Positions 34,380-43,795 of a stretch of DNA of 64,000 nt are shown one piece after another. Every line of letters begins with the position of its first letter. Position 1 is the first letter of the stretch. A program made the position numbers and the translations under genes. Source of the DNA: Micromonospora lutea. Lineage in GTDB: Bacteria > Actinomycetota > Actinomycetes > Mycobacteriales > Micromonosporaceae. The notes below the pieces were generated by a model. The model searched no databases and was not told the origin of the DNA. It saw only the letters and a list, made by a program, of their open reading frames with translations. The stretch is taken from contig NZ_BOPB01000005.1 of assembly GCF_016863535.1 (NCBI RefSeq), positions 124,001 through 188,000 of the forward strand, in the 5' to 3' direction.

Positions 34380-35309
34380 ATGCTGGTCTTCGTCACGTCA
34401 CACAAGGGTGGCACCGGACGTTCGGTGACTGCGGCGAACATCGCCTACCGCAGCGCGCTCTCCGGTCGCTCCACCTGCTATCTGGACTACGACTTCGGAT
34501 CGCCGACCGCCGGCATCACGTTCCAGATCCCCCAGGCCACCAACGGCATCGAGGGCGCCGGCCCGAACGGCGGCGGCCTGCACCGGTATCTGCGCGGCGA
34601 GATCCCGTCACCGGAGCAGTTGGACGTGTGGGGCACCTCGGAACGGGTCAGCCTGCGCCAACGACCGACCGGCTCGGGCTCGCTGGTGCTGTTGCCCGGG
34701 CAGCGCAACGGCAGCGAGTTCGGCTTCACCGACGACATCGGTCGACGTTGCGCCGAGCTGTTCCTCCGGCTGGAGGAGGAGTTCGACCTGACCCTGGTGG
34801 ATCTGAGTGCCGGCCGATCGTACGCCAGCCAGATCGCGTTGGCGGCCACCGCCAACCGGACCCTGCGCAAGGTGACCGTGCGGTGGTTGGTCTTCCACCG
34901 CTGGACGCCCCAGCACGTGATGGCGGCGGCGGACCTCGCCTTCGAGGCCGGCGGGATCCTGGCCATGGGCAAGGAGTACGGCCACGAGCCGGACCGGCTA
35001 CGGGAGTCACTGCGGTTCGTACGGACCGCGGTGATCGATTCACGCGGCCCCGAGGTGGGCCATCTTGATCTGGCGCAGCAGGCGTTCCTGCGTCGATGCG
35101 ACTCGGAACTGGCGGAACTCGCCCGCAGGCGGGGCACCGGCCGGACCACCCTGCTCGGCGCGGTGCCGTTGGATCCGCTGCTGCAATGGCGCGAGCAGCT
35201 GATCTCGGACAACGACGTGCAAGCCAAGATCGCCAACGCCAGGACCGTGGACGCCTTCGTGGAGCTGACCGAGCGGCTCTTCGACGAGACCGCATGGGAG
35301 ACCGTGTGA
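34380..35309 (+). CDS. SCO2523 family variant P-loop protein (MinD/ParA-like)
   Basis: A 309-residue SIMIBI-class P-loop protein. The deviant Walker A is SHKGGTGRSVTAAN at residues 7-20: the signature lysine (Lys9) is kept, but the canonical lysine before Ser/Thr is Arg14, hence variant P-loop. It continues with CYLDYDFGSPTAGI (switch I-like Asp) and FDLTLVDLSAGRS. Members may bind nucleotide weakly or act as partners of a regular ATPase. It starts immediately after the SCO2524 stop and ends in a TGATG overlap with SCO2522. Confidence 0.88.
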   Translation: MLVFVTSHKGGTGRSVTAANIAYRSALSGRSTCYLDYDFGSPTAGITFQIPQATNGIEGAGPNGGGLHRYLRGEIPSPEQLDVWGTSERVSLRQRPTGSGSLVLLPGQRNGSEFGFTDDIGRRCAELFLRLEEEFDLTLVDLSAGRSYASQIALAATANRTLRKVTVRWLVFHRWTPQHVMAAADLAFEAGGILAMGKEYGHEPDRLRESLRFVRTAVIDSRGPEVGHLDLAQQAFLRRCDSELAELARRRGTGRTTLLGAVPLDPLLQWREQLISDNDVQAKIANARTVDAFVELTERLFDETAWETV

Positions 35310-36277
35310 TGAGCGTGGATGTCAGGTTTCAGGAGGCAGCCGCGGTGCGTCGTACGGAGAGCGTGCCGTACTCGCATCTGTCGGTGGAGTTGGGGCACGT
35401 CTACGCCGAGGACTTCGGCGACGGATGCCGGGACCTACGGCGCAAGTTCGCCCGGATCGCGGACTGGGCGCAGGCGATTCCGGCGCTGGCACGTCGAGGG
35501 CTGCGCCCCCACCGGCAGCCCCGGATCAGCACCTGCTTCCTCGTCGATGACTACTTCCACCGGTTCGCCACGCCGCGTGAGGTGATCCCGCAGGTGCAGC
35601 AGGCCGCCGCGGAGCACGGATTGGTGCTCGACTACGTGGCCCGCGAGTCCAGCTTCGCCCGCTACGACGACGTCGAACTGGCCCGGCTGGTGGTGGACAC
35701 ACTGGTCGTGGAGCCGCCACGGCACACCACGGGGAGCCGCCCCCCGCTGAGTGAGTCGGGCTGGCTGTCCAACGGCAAGCGTTCGCCGGGGCACGCCGAC
35801 GCGCCCGCGATGACGCTGCCGTTGCCATGGTCCCCACCGCTGCAGTCCGGCGACGCGCCGCACTCCATCTTCGTCGACATCGAACTGTGGTCCGACGAGC
35901 CGGACCGCCGGGTGTGGGCGTGCGCGCTGCTCGCCTCGGTGTGGCAGATGACCCGACTGGGTGTGTTGCGGCACCGGGGTCAGACGATCACTCCGCCGTA
36001 CCGGCTGCCCCCCGACGAGCCGTTGCCGACCGACTGGGACCGGCTGCCCGCGATCGTTCAGTTGAACCCGGACGCCACGCCGTTCTGCGGATACCGCACG
36101 GTGACGCTGATGGACACCCGGTACCTTCCGGTCGAGCTGGCGGTGCGGACCATCCTCGGGCAGGTGGCGGTGCCACCTGCGGTCGCGCGGCAGGTCGCCA
36201 AGCGGGCCGGCAGTGAGGGCCTGGAACTGCCCGATGAACTGGTCGACCGGCTGAGCTACGTGTTCATCGGGGAGTGA
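35309..36277 (+). CDS. SCO2522 family protein
   Basis: A 322-residue protein of the SCO2522 family. Marks are the segment YSHLSVELGHVYAEDF near residue 22, PRISTCFLVDDYFHRF, WLSNGKRSPG and FVDIELWSDEPDRRVWACALLASVWQMTRLG. No known catalytic motif, signal peptide or membrane span is seen. ATG 35309 overlaps the previous stop (TGATG), so it is co-translated with the variant P-loop protein. It runs to within 11 bp of the convergent SCO2521 gene. Confidence 0.86.
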   Translation: MSVDVRFQEAAAVRRTESVPYSHLSVELGHVYAEDFGDGCRDLRRKFARIADWAQAIPALARRGLRPHRQPRISTCFLVDDYFHRFATPREVIPQVQQAAAEHGLVLDYVARESSFARYDDVELARLVVDTLVVEPPRHTTGSRPPLSESGWLSNGKRSPGHADAPAMTLPLPWSPPLQSGDAPHSIFVDIELWSDEPDRRVWACALLASVWQMTRLGVLRHRGQTITPPYRLPPDEPLPTDWDRLPAIVQLNPDATPFCGYRTVTLMDTRYLPVELAVRTILGQVAVPPAVARQVAKRAGSEGLELPDELVDRLSYVFIGE

Positions 36278-36288
36278 ACCGGCCGGCC

Positions 36289-37329
36289 TCAGCCGTGCGG
36301 CGTCTGCGCGCCGCGACCGACCCGGCGGCCCGTCGGGCCACTGCCGGCGGTCGAGAGCGGTTCGGTCAGTGTGGCGTGCCCGCACGACTGGCTGACCGCC
36401 GCCCGACCGGCCAGGTCCCGCAGGATGGCCATGTTGCCGACGGTGATCTGATCCCGGATCCAGCTCACCGACGACTGCCACTGCCGGCTGAACCCGGGCA
36501 CCTGTTCCAACCGGTCCCAGATCGGCCGTAGTCGTGGGTCGACCCGGGCGCCCGGCAGCCACAGGTGCAGCAGATGCTCCAGCACCGGTCGTAGCCGCTC
36601 GATGTGTTCCTGCGTGGAGCCGGTGCGGGTCACCGCGGCTTCCACCAGGGCCGACAGCATGGTGAGCAGCCAGTCGTGCAGGGCGAGGTCCTCGCAGAGA
36701 CCGGCGACCGCCGCCGGCACGTCCTGCGGGCTGACCGTGAGGCGTACGGTGCGCAGCGTCGGTGAGTCCACCGCGACGTCGGCCGTGGCGCTCTCACCCG
36801 GCTGCTGGTGCACCTGCGCGGTCCACCGCAACCGGGTGCGCGCCGCCCGCAGTGGTGGGCGCCGGTCCAACAGGTCGGACATCTGCACGCTGTCGAGCAC
36901 CCGGCCGGTGATCGCGTCCAGGTTCAGCACGTCGGCGGCGTTGCCGTGCAGGAAGCCGTTCGTCAGGTCGTCGGAGTCCAGTTTGCCGACCGTCTCCAGC
37001 ACGCCCGAGTTGGCCAGGTAGTGCGACCACGGCCGGCGGCGCTCCCCGGCGACGACCTGGATGATGGAGGAGGCCTGCACGATCCGGCCGCCGGTGATGA
37101 CGGCCCGGGTCACCACCGCGCCCACCCCCCGCAGCTGACGGTTCTTGGCGCTCGGTAACCAGCAGTCCACACCGGTACGGACGTCGGGTGACACCGCGTA
37201 CAACGACGGCCGCCGCGAGGTCAGCACGGCCTCGCCCTCCACCAGGCTGAGCACCTCGGCGCTCTGGTCCTGCGCCAGCGCCGTGCTGTGCTGCAGCAGG
37301 CTGGTGTGCACCTCGCCCACCGTGAGCAT
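36289..37329 (-). CDS. SCO2521 family protein
   Basis: A 346-residue protein of the SCO2521 family, beginning LTVGEVHTSLLQHSTALAQ and containing TSRRPSLYAVSPDVRTGVDCW and GRRIVQASSIIQVV-type strands (here GGRIVQASSIIQVVAGERRRPW), then a helical C-terminal half. ATG 37329 has CGGAGGAA upstream. It is convergent with the SCO2525-2522 genes but belongs to the same conserved set, and is divergent from the NACHT-HEAT gene with 210 bp between start codons. Confidence 0.85.
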   Translation of the reverse strand: MLTVGEVHTSLLQHSTALAQDQSAEVLSLVEGEAVLTSRRPSLYAVSPDVRTGVDCWLPSAKNRQLRGVGAVVTRAVITGGRIVQASSIIQVVAGERRRPWSHYLANSGVLETVGKLDSDDLTNGFLHGNAADVLNLDAITGRVLDSVQMSDLLDRRPPLRAARTRLRWTAQVHQQPGESATADVAVDSPTLRTVRLTVSPQDVPAAVAGLCEDLALHDWLLTMLSALVEAAVTRTGSTQEHIERLRPVLEHLLHLWLPGARVDPRLRPIWDRLEQVPGFSRQWQSSVSWIRDQITVGNMAILRDLAGRAAVSQSCGHATLTEPLSTAGSGPTGRRVGRGAQTPHG

Positions 37330-37539
37330 GGTTCCTCCGCATCGGCACCACGGGGGAGACCGGCAGGCATGGGCCTGCGGCCGGTGACCGGACCGAATCC
37401 GTCCCGCGGTCATCATAGGCCCATCCATGGCGGGAAGGCCGATATGTGCCCGGGGTGCGAACGTCACGGGACCGATGGATGTGACAACGGCTGATATTTT
37501 AAGAATGCGGTCGCCAGCCACCCCTGGAGTTTGCCGTCG

Positions 37540-40500
37540 ATGAAGGTCTACATTTCAGCCACCCAAAAGGACCTGCTGGAATACCGTGCGGCCGTACACG
37601 CCGTGGCGCGTCGTCTGGAAATCGAGGACGTCGCCATGGAGGCGTACGGCGCCGACATCCGCCCGCCCTTGGAACGCTGCCTGACCGACGTACGCCGCTG
37701 TGATCTCTACGTGGGTCTCTTCGCCTGGCGCTACGGTTACCGGCCACCCGGCCAGGAATCCTCCATCACGGAGCTGGAATACCGTGAGGCGCTCGCGACC
37801 GGCAAACCGTGCCTGATCTTTCTGCTCGCCGAGGACACGCCCTGGCCGGTGGACATGATCGACCGCAACGGCGACTGGCAGCAGATCGTGGCGTTGCGGC
37901 ACGAACTGAAGGAACGTCACCTCTGCGCCTTCTTCTCCAGCGTGGACGATCTGTCGGCGAAGGTCACCGTGGCGCTTGCCGACGTGCGCAGCGGCCGGTC
38001 ACCGGCGCGGGAACCGGGCGACCCCGACACTCACCTGCCGGAGACGGTCCGCAGCCAGTACCACAAACAACTCCGGCTGCGCTATCAGGCCGTGCCGCTG
38101 GACGCGGTCGCGCCACGGCCCACCATCGGCTACCTCACCGTCGGCCTGTCCAACGTGTTCGTCGAGCCGAGAGTGCACGAGGACGCCCGGCCGGAGATGC
38201 CGCTGGCCTGGTGGCGCTGGGCGGGATCAGGCCCGGACGGCGATGCCGGCGCGCTGCCCGGCGTGGTGGACCCGAGGGACGTGGAGCGGCTCTGGGAGGA
38301 GTACGCGGCCAAGGAGGCGTCGCCGCTGTTCGACGTGGTCTGCGACCCGGCCCGCCGAGCCATGGTGCTGCTCGGCGATCCCGGCTCCGGCAAGTCGGCC
38401 GCCGCCCGTTACCTCGCCCTGGCGTTGGCCGGGGTCTGTGAGGAACCCCGGTTGGCGGAGCTGGACCAGTACCTTCCCGTCCTGGTCGAGCTGCGGTCGT
38501 ACGCGGAACATCGTGACGACGGTCGGTGTGACGGCCTGCTGGACTACGTCGGCCACCGGCACCAGCAGGGTCTGGCCGGAATCGATCGGGACGTGCTGGA
38601 GGCGTACCTGCGACAGGGTGGTCAGGCCCTGTTCCTCTTCGACGGGCTGGACGAGGTGTTCGATCCGGCGCAGCGGGAGGAGATGGCCGCGCAGATCGCC
38701 ACCTTCGCCAACGAGTACCCCGGGGTGCGTACGGTGGTCACCTCGCGGGCGGCCGGGTACCTGCGGCACACCTTCGCCAACGCCGGATTCGACCACTTCA
38801 CGCTGGAGGATCTCGACGACGAGCGGATCGCCCGGTTCCTCGGCAACTGGTACGAGTACGTGGTGCCGACTCCGTCGGTCGAGGCCGACCGGCAGCGGCG
38901 GCAGATCCTCGACGTGGTGCGACGGTCACGGGCGATGCACGAGATCGCCGGTAATCCGTTGCTGCTGATGCTCATGGCGATCGTCGGTCGGGACCGCCCG
39001 CTGCCGAGAAACCGTCGCCGGCTCTACGCACACGTCACGGATGTGCTGATCTCGGAATGGGACGTGACCAAGCAACTGCGGGAGAGACACGGCGACGTGC
39101 CGCCGCTGGACCCGCAGGCGAAGCTGCGGCTGTTGCGCCACCTGGCTTTCTGGATGCAGTGCCGGGAGTCGGGGCCGGCCGGAAATTACATCGAGGCGGA
39201 TGAACTGTCGCGGATCTTTCGCGATCACCTGGTCGAGTTCTACGGTTTCGAGAACGAACGCGCGCACGCCATGGCGTACTCGATGATCAACAAGTTGCGC
39301 CAGCGCAGTTTCATCCTGGAACGGTACGGGCTGCGCCTGTTCGGGTTCGTGCACCGTACGTTCCTGGAGTACTTCTGTGCCGAGGAGATCGTGGACAGGT
39401 TCGATCATGACCCGGACACCTGGGGGATCGACCAGTTGCGTGCGCTGTTCCGGGAGAACTGGGCAGATCCGTCCTGGCGGGAGGTGCTGCGGCTGGTCGC
39501 CAGCGCCCTGCCCGCCGAGGTCGCCAACGGTCTGGTGACCCTGCTGGCCACCGAGGTCAACCGCCCGTGGCCGCCGCTGAACCTGCCCAGCCCACCGTGG
39601 AACCTGGTGTTGGCCGCGCAGTGCGTGGCGGAGGCGCCGCAGCCCGCCGGGCTGGCCGGCGCCGGCGAGGCGGTGCTACGCCAGGTCGTGCTGCTGATCG
39701 AGCACGGCATGTCGACCGACGATCCGAACCTCGTCGAGGTCACCGAGCAGGAGCTGCTCAGCTCCATCCGCGCGCTCGGACCACAGTGGCCCGGACGGGC
39801 CGTCTTCCTGCACTGGTATCGCCGTCGCGGGGTGCGCACCAGTTGGCGCTCGGGCTCGACCTTCGCCACCCGGTCGGCGGCGGCGCTGTCCACCGCCGAT
39901 GAGCAGCTGGAGGAGCTGCTGGTCCAGGAGCTCGGGCAGGGCCGCGAGCGGCAGGCGCGGATCGCGCTGGTGGCCGGTCTGGCCGAGGCCGCCGGGAGGT
40001 TGGACGCCACCGGCCGAAGTCGTCGCCACTACCAGGACCTGTTGCTCGCGCAGGCGCGGGCGGAAGGCTCGACCACGGTGCGGCAGGCCGCGGTGCGGGC
40101 ACTGGTCGCCAACTTCGGTGCCAGCGGCGGCGACCTGGTCGAGATGCTGCGGGACCTCGCCGGTTCCCCCGACGCGGCGGTCCGGGCTCTGGCGGTGCAG
40201 TCCCTCGGCGGGCGGGCCGAGCTGGCCAAGGACGTCCGGCGGCTGGTGACGCGGGCGACGGAGGACCGGGACACCGGCGTGCGGCGGGCCGCCGTGACGG
40301 TGCTCGCGGCTCGCTGCCTCGACCTGCCCGACGTCACCGAGACGCTGCACCGCCTGCTGGCCACCGACACCGATCCCGGCGTGGTGCAGGCCGCGCTGCG
40401 TTGCCTGCTCACCCTCCCCGAGCAGAGCGAGACGGCTCGCGGTCGGGCCCTGTCGCGGATCGTCGGTGACTCCCACGACGAGGTGCGGCGCTGCCTGGTG

Positions 40501-41754
40501 TGCGACCTGCTACCGGGGCAGGGCGGCACGGACGCCACCGAGCTGCTGCTCAAGCTGGCCGGCTCAGATGCCTCGGCGCGGGTGCGCGCAGTCGCGGTGC
40601 AGCGGCTGGTGCTGGTCACCGACCCGGACGGACGGTGCCGGGACCGGCTGGTGGACCGGATCGAGCAGGACGAGGACGCGGCGGTGCGGGCGGCGGCGGT
40701 GGTGGCGTTGACCGACCGGTACCGCGTGGACGACAGCGGATGGGCGGTGGCCGCCCGGGCGGCGCGGGTGGACGACGACGCGACGGTGCGCCTCGCCGCG
40801 GTTCGTGCGATGGCCGAGGCGTACCCCGATGACCGCACCGGCGAGCTGCTGCGGGAACGGGCCCGCCAGGATCCCACCGCCGGGGTCCGGCTCGCCGCCG
40901 TCGACCTGCTCACCGGCCGACCACCGCTCGGGCCCGCCACGCGCGAACTGCTCATCAGCCGGGCCGCCCGAGAGCGGGACCCGATCGTCCGGCTTCGCGT
41001 CACCCGCAGCCTGGCCCGTCTCGGTGATCCGCTCGACGCGGCGGTGGTGGAGTGCCTCGCCGAGCAGGTCCGCCGGGATCCGGATCCGAACGTGCTACGC
41101 GCCGCAGCGCAGGCGTTGGCGCGCCACGGTGAGACCGACGCGCTGGTGGAGACGCTGTCGCGACGGGCCCGCCGGGACAGCTACCCGGGCATCCGCCTGG
41201 CCGCCGTGGAGACCCTCAGCGCGTACGGCGGTTCGGACGTGGTCACCGATGTGCTGCTGGAGTGCATCGGCTCCGACACCGACCCGGCGGCGTTCGACGC
41301 GGCGGTGGGCTGCCTGATCGCGCGGGGTGAGACCGCGATGGCGGTGACGCTGCGGTTGATGCGTCGGTTGGTCGATCGGGATCCGGCGATCCGGGCTCGC
41401 ATCGCCGCCGCGCTCGGCGAGCATTTCGGTGACGATCCGGAAGTCCGGGTGTTGCTGGTGGGGCTGGTGCGCGACGATCCGGCGCTGGAGGTGCGTCGCC
41501 GGGCCGCGGAGCAGCTCGCGGCCAACCTGGCCGACCAGACCGGGGTGCGGGACTTGCTGATGCGGCTGGTGGACGACGAGGACTGGGAGATCCGCCGCAC
41601 CGCGTTGCTCGCGCTCGCCCGGCACTACGGTGCGGACACCCGGACCCGGCCGATACTTGTCGGGCTGGCCGGTCAGCCCGACCCGACGGTAAGCGGACTC
41701 GCCGGGCAACTGTTGGCGACGCTGCCCGGCACCGGCCCGGACGACTTCCCGTGA
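37540..41754 (+). CDS. DUF4062-NACHT-HEAT repeat STAND NTPase
   Basis: A 1404-residue multidomain protein. Residues 1-150: DUF4062, opening MKVYISATQKDLLEYRAAV and containing CDLYVGLFAWRYGY, a Rossmann-like domain often at the N-terminus of STAND proteins. About 265-640: NACHT NTPase with Walker A LLGDPGSGKSAAARY (about 277) and Walker B ALFLFDGLDEVFD (about 363), then a helical region with LFGFVHRTFLEYFCAEE. About 790-1404: HEAT repeats of about 30-40 residues with recurrent DAAVRALAV and GVRRAAVTVLA patterns. Start at ATG 37540, GGAG 11 nt upstream. STAND proteins sense ligands and oligomerise; defence or signalling is possible. Confidence 0.88.
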   Translation: MKVYISATQKDLLEYRAAVHAVARRLEIEDVAMEAYGADIRPPLERCLTDVRRCDLYVGLFAWRYGYRPPGQESSITELEYREALATGKPCLIFLLAEDTPWPVDMIDRNGDWQQIVALRHELKERHLCAFFSSVDDLSAKVTVALADVRSGRSPAREPGDPDTHLPETVRSQYHKQLRLRYQAVPLDAVAPRPTIGYLTVGLSNVFVEPRVHEDARPEMPLAWWRWAGSGPDGDAGALPGVVDPRDVERLWEEYAAKEASPLFDVVCDPARRAMVLLGDPGSGKSAAARYLALALAGVCEEPRLAELDQYLPVLVELRSYAEHRDDGRCDGLLDYVGHRHQQGLAGIDRDVLEAYLRQGGQALFLFDGLDEVFDPAQREEMAAQIATFANEYPGVRTVVTSRAAGYLRHTFANAGFDHFTLEDLDDERIARFLGNWYEYVVPTPSVEADRQRRQILDVVRRSRAMHEIAGNPLLLMLMAIVGRDRPLPRNRRRLYAHVTDVLISEWDVTKQLRERHGDVPPLDPQAKLRLLRHLAFWMQCRESGPAGNYIEADELSRIFRDHLVEFYGFENERAHAMAYSMINKLRQRSFILERYGLRLFGFVHRTFLEYFCAEEIVDRFDHDPDTWGIDQLRALFRENWADPSWREVLRLVASALPAEVANGLVTLLATEVNRPWPPLNLPSPPWNLVLAAQCVAEAPQPAGLAGAGEAVLRQVVLLIEHGMSTDDPNLVEVTEQELLSSIRALGPQWPGRAVFLHWYRRRGVRTSWRSGSTFATRSAAALSTADEQLEELLVQELGQGRERQARIALVAGLAEAAGRLDATGRSRRHYQDLLLAQARAEGSTTVRQAAVRALVANFGASGGDLVEMLRDLAGSPDAAVRALAVQSLGGRAELAKDVRRLVTRATEDRDTGVRRAAVTVLAARCLDLPDVTETLHRLLATDTDPGVVQAALRCLLTLPEQSETARGRALSRIVGDSHDEVRRCLVCDLLPGQGGTDATELLLKLAGSDASARVRAVAVQRLVLVTDPDGRCRDRLVDRIEQDEDAAVRAAAVVALTDRYRVDDSGWAVAARAARVDDDATVRLAAVRAMAEAYPDDRTGELLRERARQDPTAGVRLAAVDLLTGRPPLGPATRELLISRAARERDPIVRLRVTRSLARLGDPLDAAVVECLAEQVRRDPDPNVLRAAAQALARHGETDALVETLSRRARRDSYPGIRLAAVETLSAYGGSDVVTDVLLECIGSDTDPAAFDAAVGCLIARGETAMAVTLRLMRRLVDRDPAIRARIAAALGEHFGDDPEVRVLLVGLVRDDPALEVRRRAAEQLAANLADQTGVRDLLMRLVDDEDWEIRRTALLALARHYGADTRTRPILVGLAGQPDPTVSGLAGQLLATLPGTGPDDFP

Positions 41755-41819
41755 CCGGCTGCCCCAGCGGTGGCCGACGCGGGCTGGCCGTGGCCGGTCG
41801 GCGCGGCGGCCGGTCGATC

Positions 41820-42950
41820 TCATGGCTCGGCCCGGACGTTGAGGGGGGCGGCGGCCGGATAGACCCGGGTTTCGGCGGCCTTCACCGCGGCCCAGAGGGT
41901 CTGCCCGGGGGTCAGTTTCAGGTGGGCGGCGGCGGCCGGGGTGATGTCGGCCGCCACGGTGATCGGGCCGTCGAGTTGTACCCGCAGGTTGTCGCCGTGG
42001 CGTTGGATGCCGGTGATGGTGGCCGGCCAGGTGTTGCGGGGGCTGCCGTCAGGTCGACGGGGATGCAGCGCCACTGCTGACGGTGCGAAGGCGACGAACA
42101 CGCCGCCGACGTGCCGGTCGCCGGTGACCAACTGGAATCCGTCGGTGAGCCGGACGTGGTGCCCGTCAGCGTGCCCCCGGTAGAGGTTGAGGCCGACCAG
42201 GCGGGCGACGTAGTCGGTGCGCGGCTGGGCGGTGACGGTGGCGACGTCACCTTCCTGCACCACGTGTCCGTCTTCGATGATGACGAGCCGGTCTGCGAGC
42301 ACCACAGCATCGATCGGGTCGTGCGTGACCAGCAGCGTCGCGCCGGAATGCCCGGCGAGGTGGTGCTGGAGTTGGGCGCGGGTGTCGAGCCGGGTGCGGG
42401 CGTCGAGGGCGGCGAGCGGCTCGTCGAGCAGCAGCAGTGCCGGTTCGACGGCGAGGGCGCGAGCCAGGGCCACCCGTTGGGCCTGCCCGCCGGACAGGTG
42501 TCGGGGCTTGCAATGGGTGTGTTCGGCGAGCCCCACCCGGGCCAGCCAGGTCGCTGCCCGCTGTCGGGCCCGGTGCCGGCTGAGGCCCTGTCGCCTCGGC
42601 CCGAACGCGACGTTGTCCAGCGCGGTCAGGTGAGGGAAGAGCAGGTAGTCCTGGAAGACGACACCGATGGCGCGTTGCTCGGTCGGGGTCCAGATGCGAC
42701 GGCCGGGATCGTCCAGGTGACGCCCGGCGAGGCTGAGGTGTCCACCGGTGAGGGGAATCAGGCCGGCAAGGGCACGCAGCGCGGTTGTCTTGCCGGCGCC
42801 ATTGGGCCCGAGCAGAGCGACGACCTCGCCGGGTCTGATGGTCAGTGGCAGGTCGAGTCGGAAGGTGCCACGGTCCACGACGAGGTGGGCGTCGAGCACC
42901 GTGCCGCCGGGAGGTGGGGCGGCACCGGGCCCGCTCGGATCGGCGGTCAC
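41820..42950 (-). CDS. modC: Molybdate ABC transporter ATP-binding protein
   Basis: A 376-residue ABC ATPase: Walker A LLGPNGAGKTTALRA, Q-loop VVFQDYLLFPH, signature LSGGQAQRVALARAL, Walker B LLLDEPLAALD and switch His LLVTHDPIDA. Residues from about 235 on form the C-terminal TOBE-type domain typical of ModC (ITGIQRHGDNLRVQLDGPITVAADIT split in two strands). Coupled to modB by a GTGA overlap. The longer upstream frame overlaps modB and is not coding. Confidence 0.93.
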   Translation of the reverse strand: MTADPSGPGAAPPPGGTVLDAHLVVDRGTFRLDLPLTIRPGEVVALLGPNGAGKTTALRALAGLIPLTGGHLSLAGRHLDDPGRRIWTPTEQRAIGVVFQDYLLFPHLTALDNVAFGPRRQGLSRHRARQRAATWLARVGLAEHTHCKPRHLSGGQAQRVALARALAVEPALLLLDEPLAALDARTRLDTRAQLQHHLAGHSGATLLVTHDPIDAVVLADRLVIIEDGHVVQEGDVATVTAQPRTDYVARLVGLNLYRGHADGHHVRLTDGFQLVTGDRHVGGVFVAFAPSAVALHPRRPDGSPRNTWPATITGIQRHGDNLRVQLDGPITVAADITPAAAAHLKLTPGQTLWAAVKAAETRVYPAAAPLNVRAEP

Positions 42951-43792
42951 CGGCTGCTGAGCCAGCGGTCGCGGAGGCTGGCCAGAATCACCACCGAGAC
43001 GGTGAGCAGCACGAGACTGAGCACGATCGCCGCCTCCAGGTCGGTTTCGAGGGCGAGGTACACCGCGAGCGGCATGGTCTGGGTACGGCCGGGAAAGTTG
43101 CCGGCGAAGGTGATGGTGGCGCCGAATTCGCCGAGCGCCCGGGCCCAGCACAGCACCGCCCCGGCGGCGATGCCCGGTGCGACCAGCGGGAGGGTGATGT
43201 GGGTGAAGGTGGTCCAACGGCCGGCGCCGAGGGTCGCCGCCGCCTCCTCGTACCGGACGTCCGCGCCGCGCAATGCGCCTTCGACGGCGACCACCAGGAA
43301 CGGCATCGCGACGAAGGCCTCGGCGAGAACCACACCGGTCGTGGTGAACGGCAGGGTCACCCCGAGGGTGCTGTCGAGCCAGCCGCCGAGGATGCCCTGC
43401 CGGCCGAAGACGAGCAGCAGAGCCACGCCGCCGACCACCGGCGGCAGCACCAGCGGCACGGTGACCAAAGCGCGCACCACGCGGCGACCCGGAAAGTCGA
43501 CGCGGGCCAGCATCCAGGCCAGGGGCACCCCGAGGACGAGGCAGAGCAGGGTGGCGAGGGTGGCGGCCTGAACGGACAGCCGCAGCGCGGTGAGCACGCC
43601 CGGCTCGGTGAGTCGCTGCGGAAGCGTGCTCCACGGAGTCCGGACCAGCAGCCCGGCCAGCGGCAGCACCAGGAAGAGCAGGCCGAGCGCGGCGGGCAGC
43701 AGCAGTGCGACGGGTACCCGACCGGTGCGTCTGGTGCGTGCTGGTGGCGTGGACCGGTCGGGCCGCGCCAGCACGGCGTCGCGTCGGGACAT
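42947..43792 (-). CDS. modB: Molybdate ABC transporter permease
   Basis: A 281-residue permease with about six membrane segments and the binding-protein-dependent transport signature EEAAATLGAGRWTTFTHITLPLVAPGI, whose EAA loop contacts ModC. VPLAWMLARVDFPG and FPGRTQTMPLAVY are typical of ModB. It starts 3 bp after the modA stop and overlaps modC by four bases. Confidence 0.93.
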   Translation of the reverse strand: MSRRDAVLARPDRSTPPARTRRTGRVPVALLLPAALGLLFLVLPLAGLLVRTPWSTLPQRLTEPGVLTALRLSVQAATLATLLCLVLGVPLAWMLARVDFPGRRVVRALVTVPLVLPPVVGGVALLLVFGRQGILGGWLDSTLGVTLPFTTTGVVLAEAFVAMPFLVVAVEGALRGADVRYEEAAATLGAGRWTTFTHITLPLVAPGIAAGAVLCWARALGEFGATITFAGNFPGRTQTMPLAVYLALETDLEAAIVLSLVLLTVSVVILASLRDRWLSSR

Positions 43793-43795
43793 CGA

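Noticed and set aside
41755..41819. A terminator between the NACHT-HEAT gene and modC
   Set aside because: Only short, imperfect GC-rich pairings are visible; not convincing.
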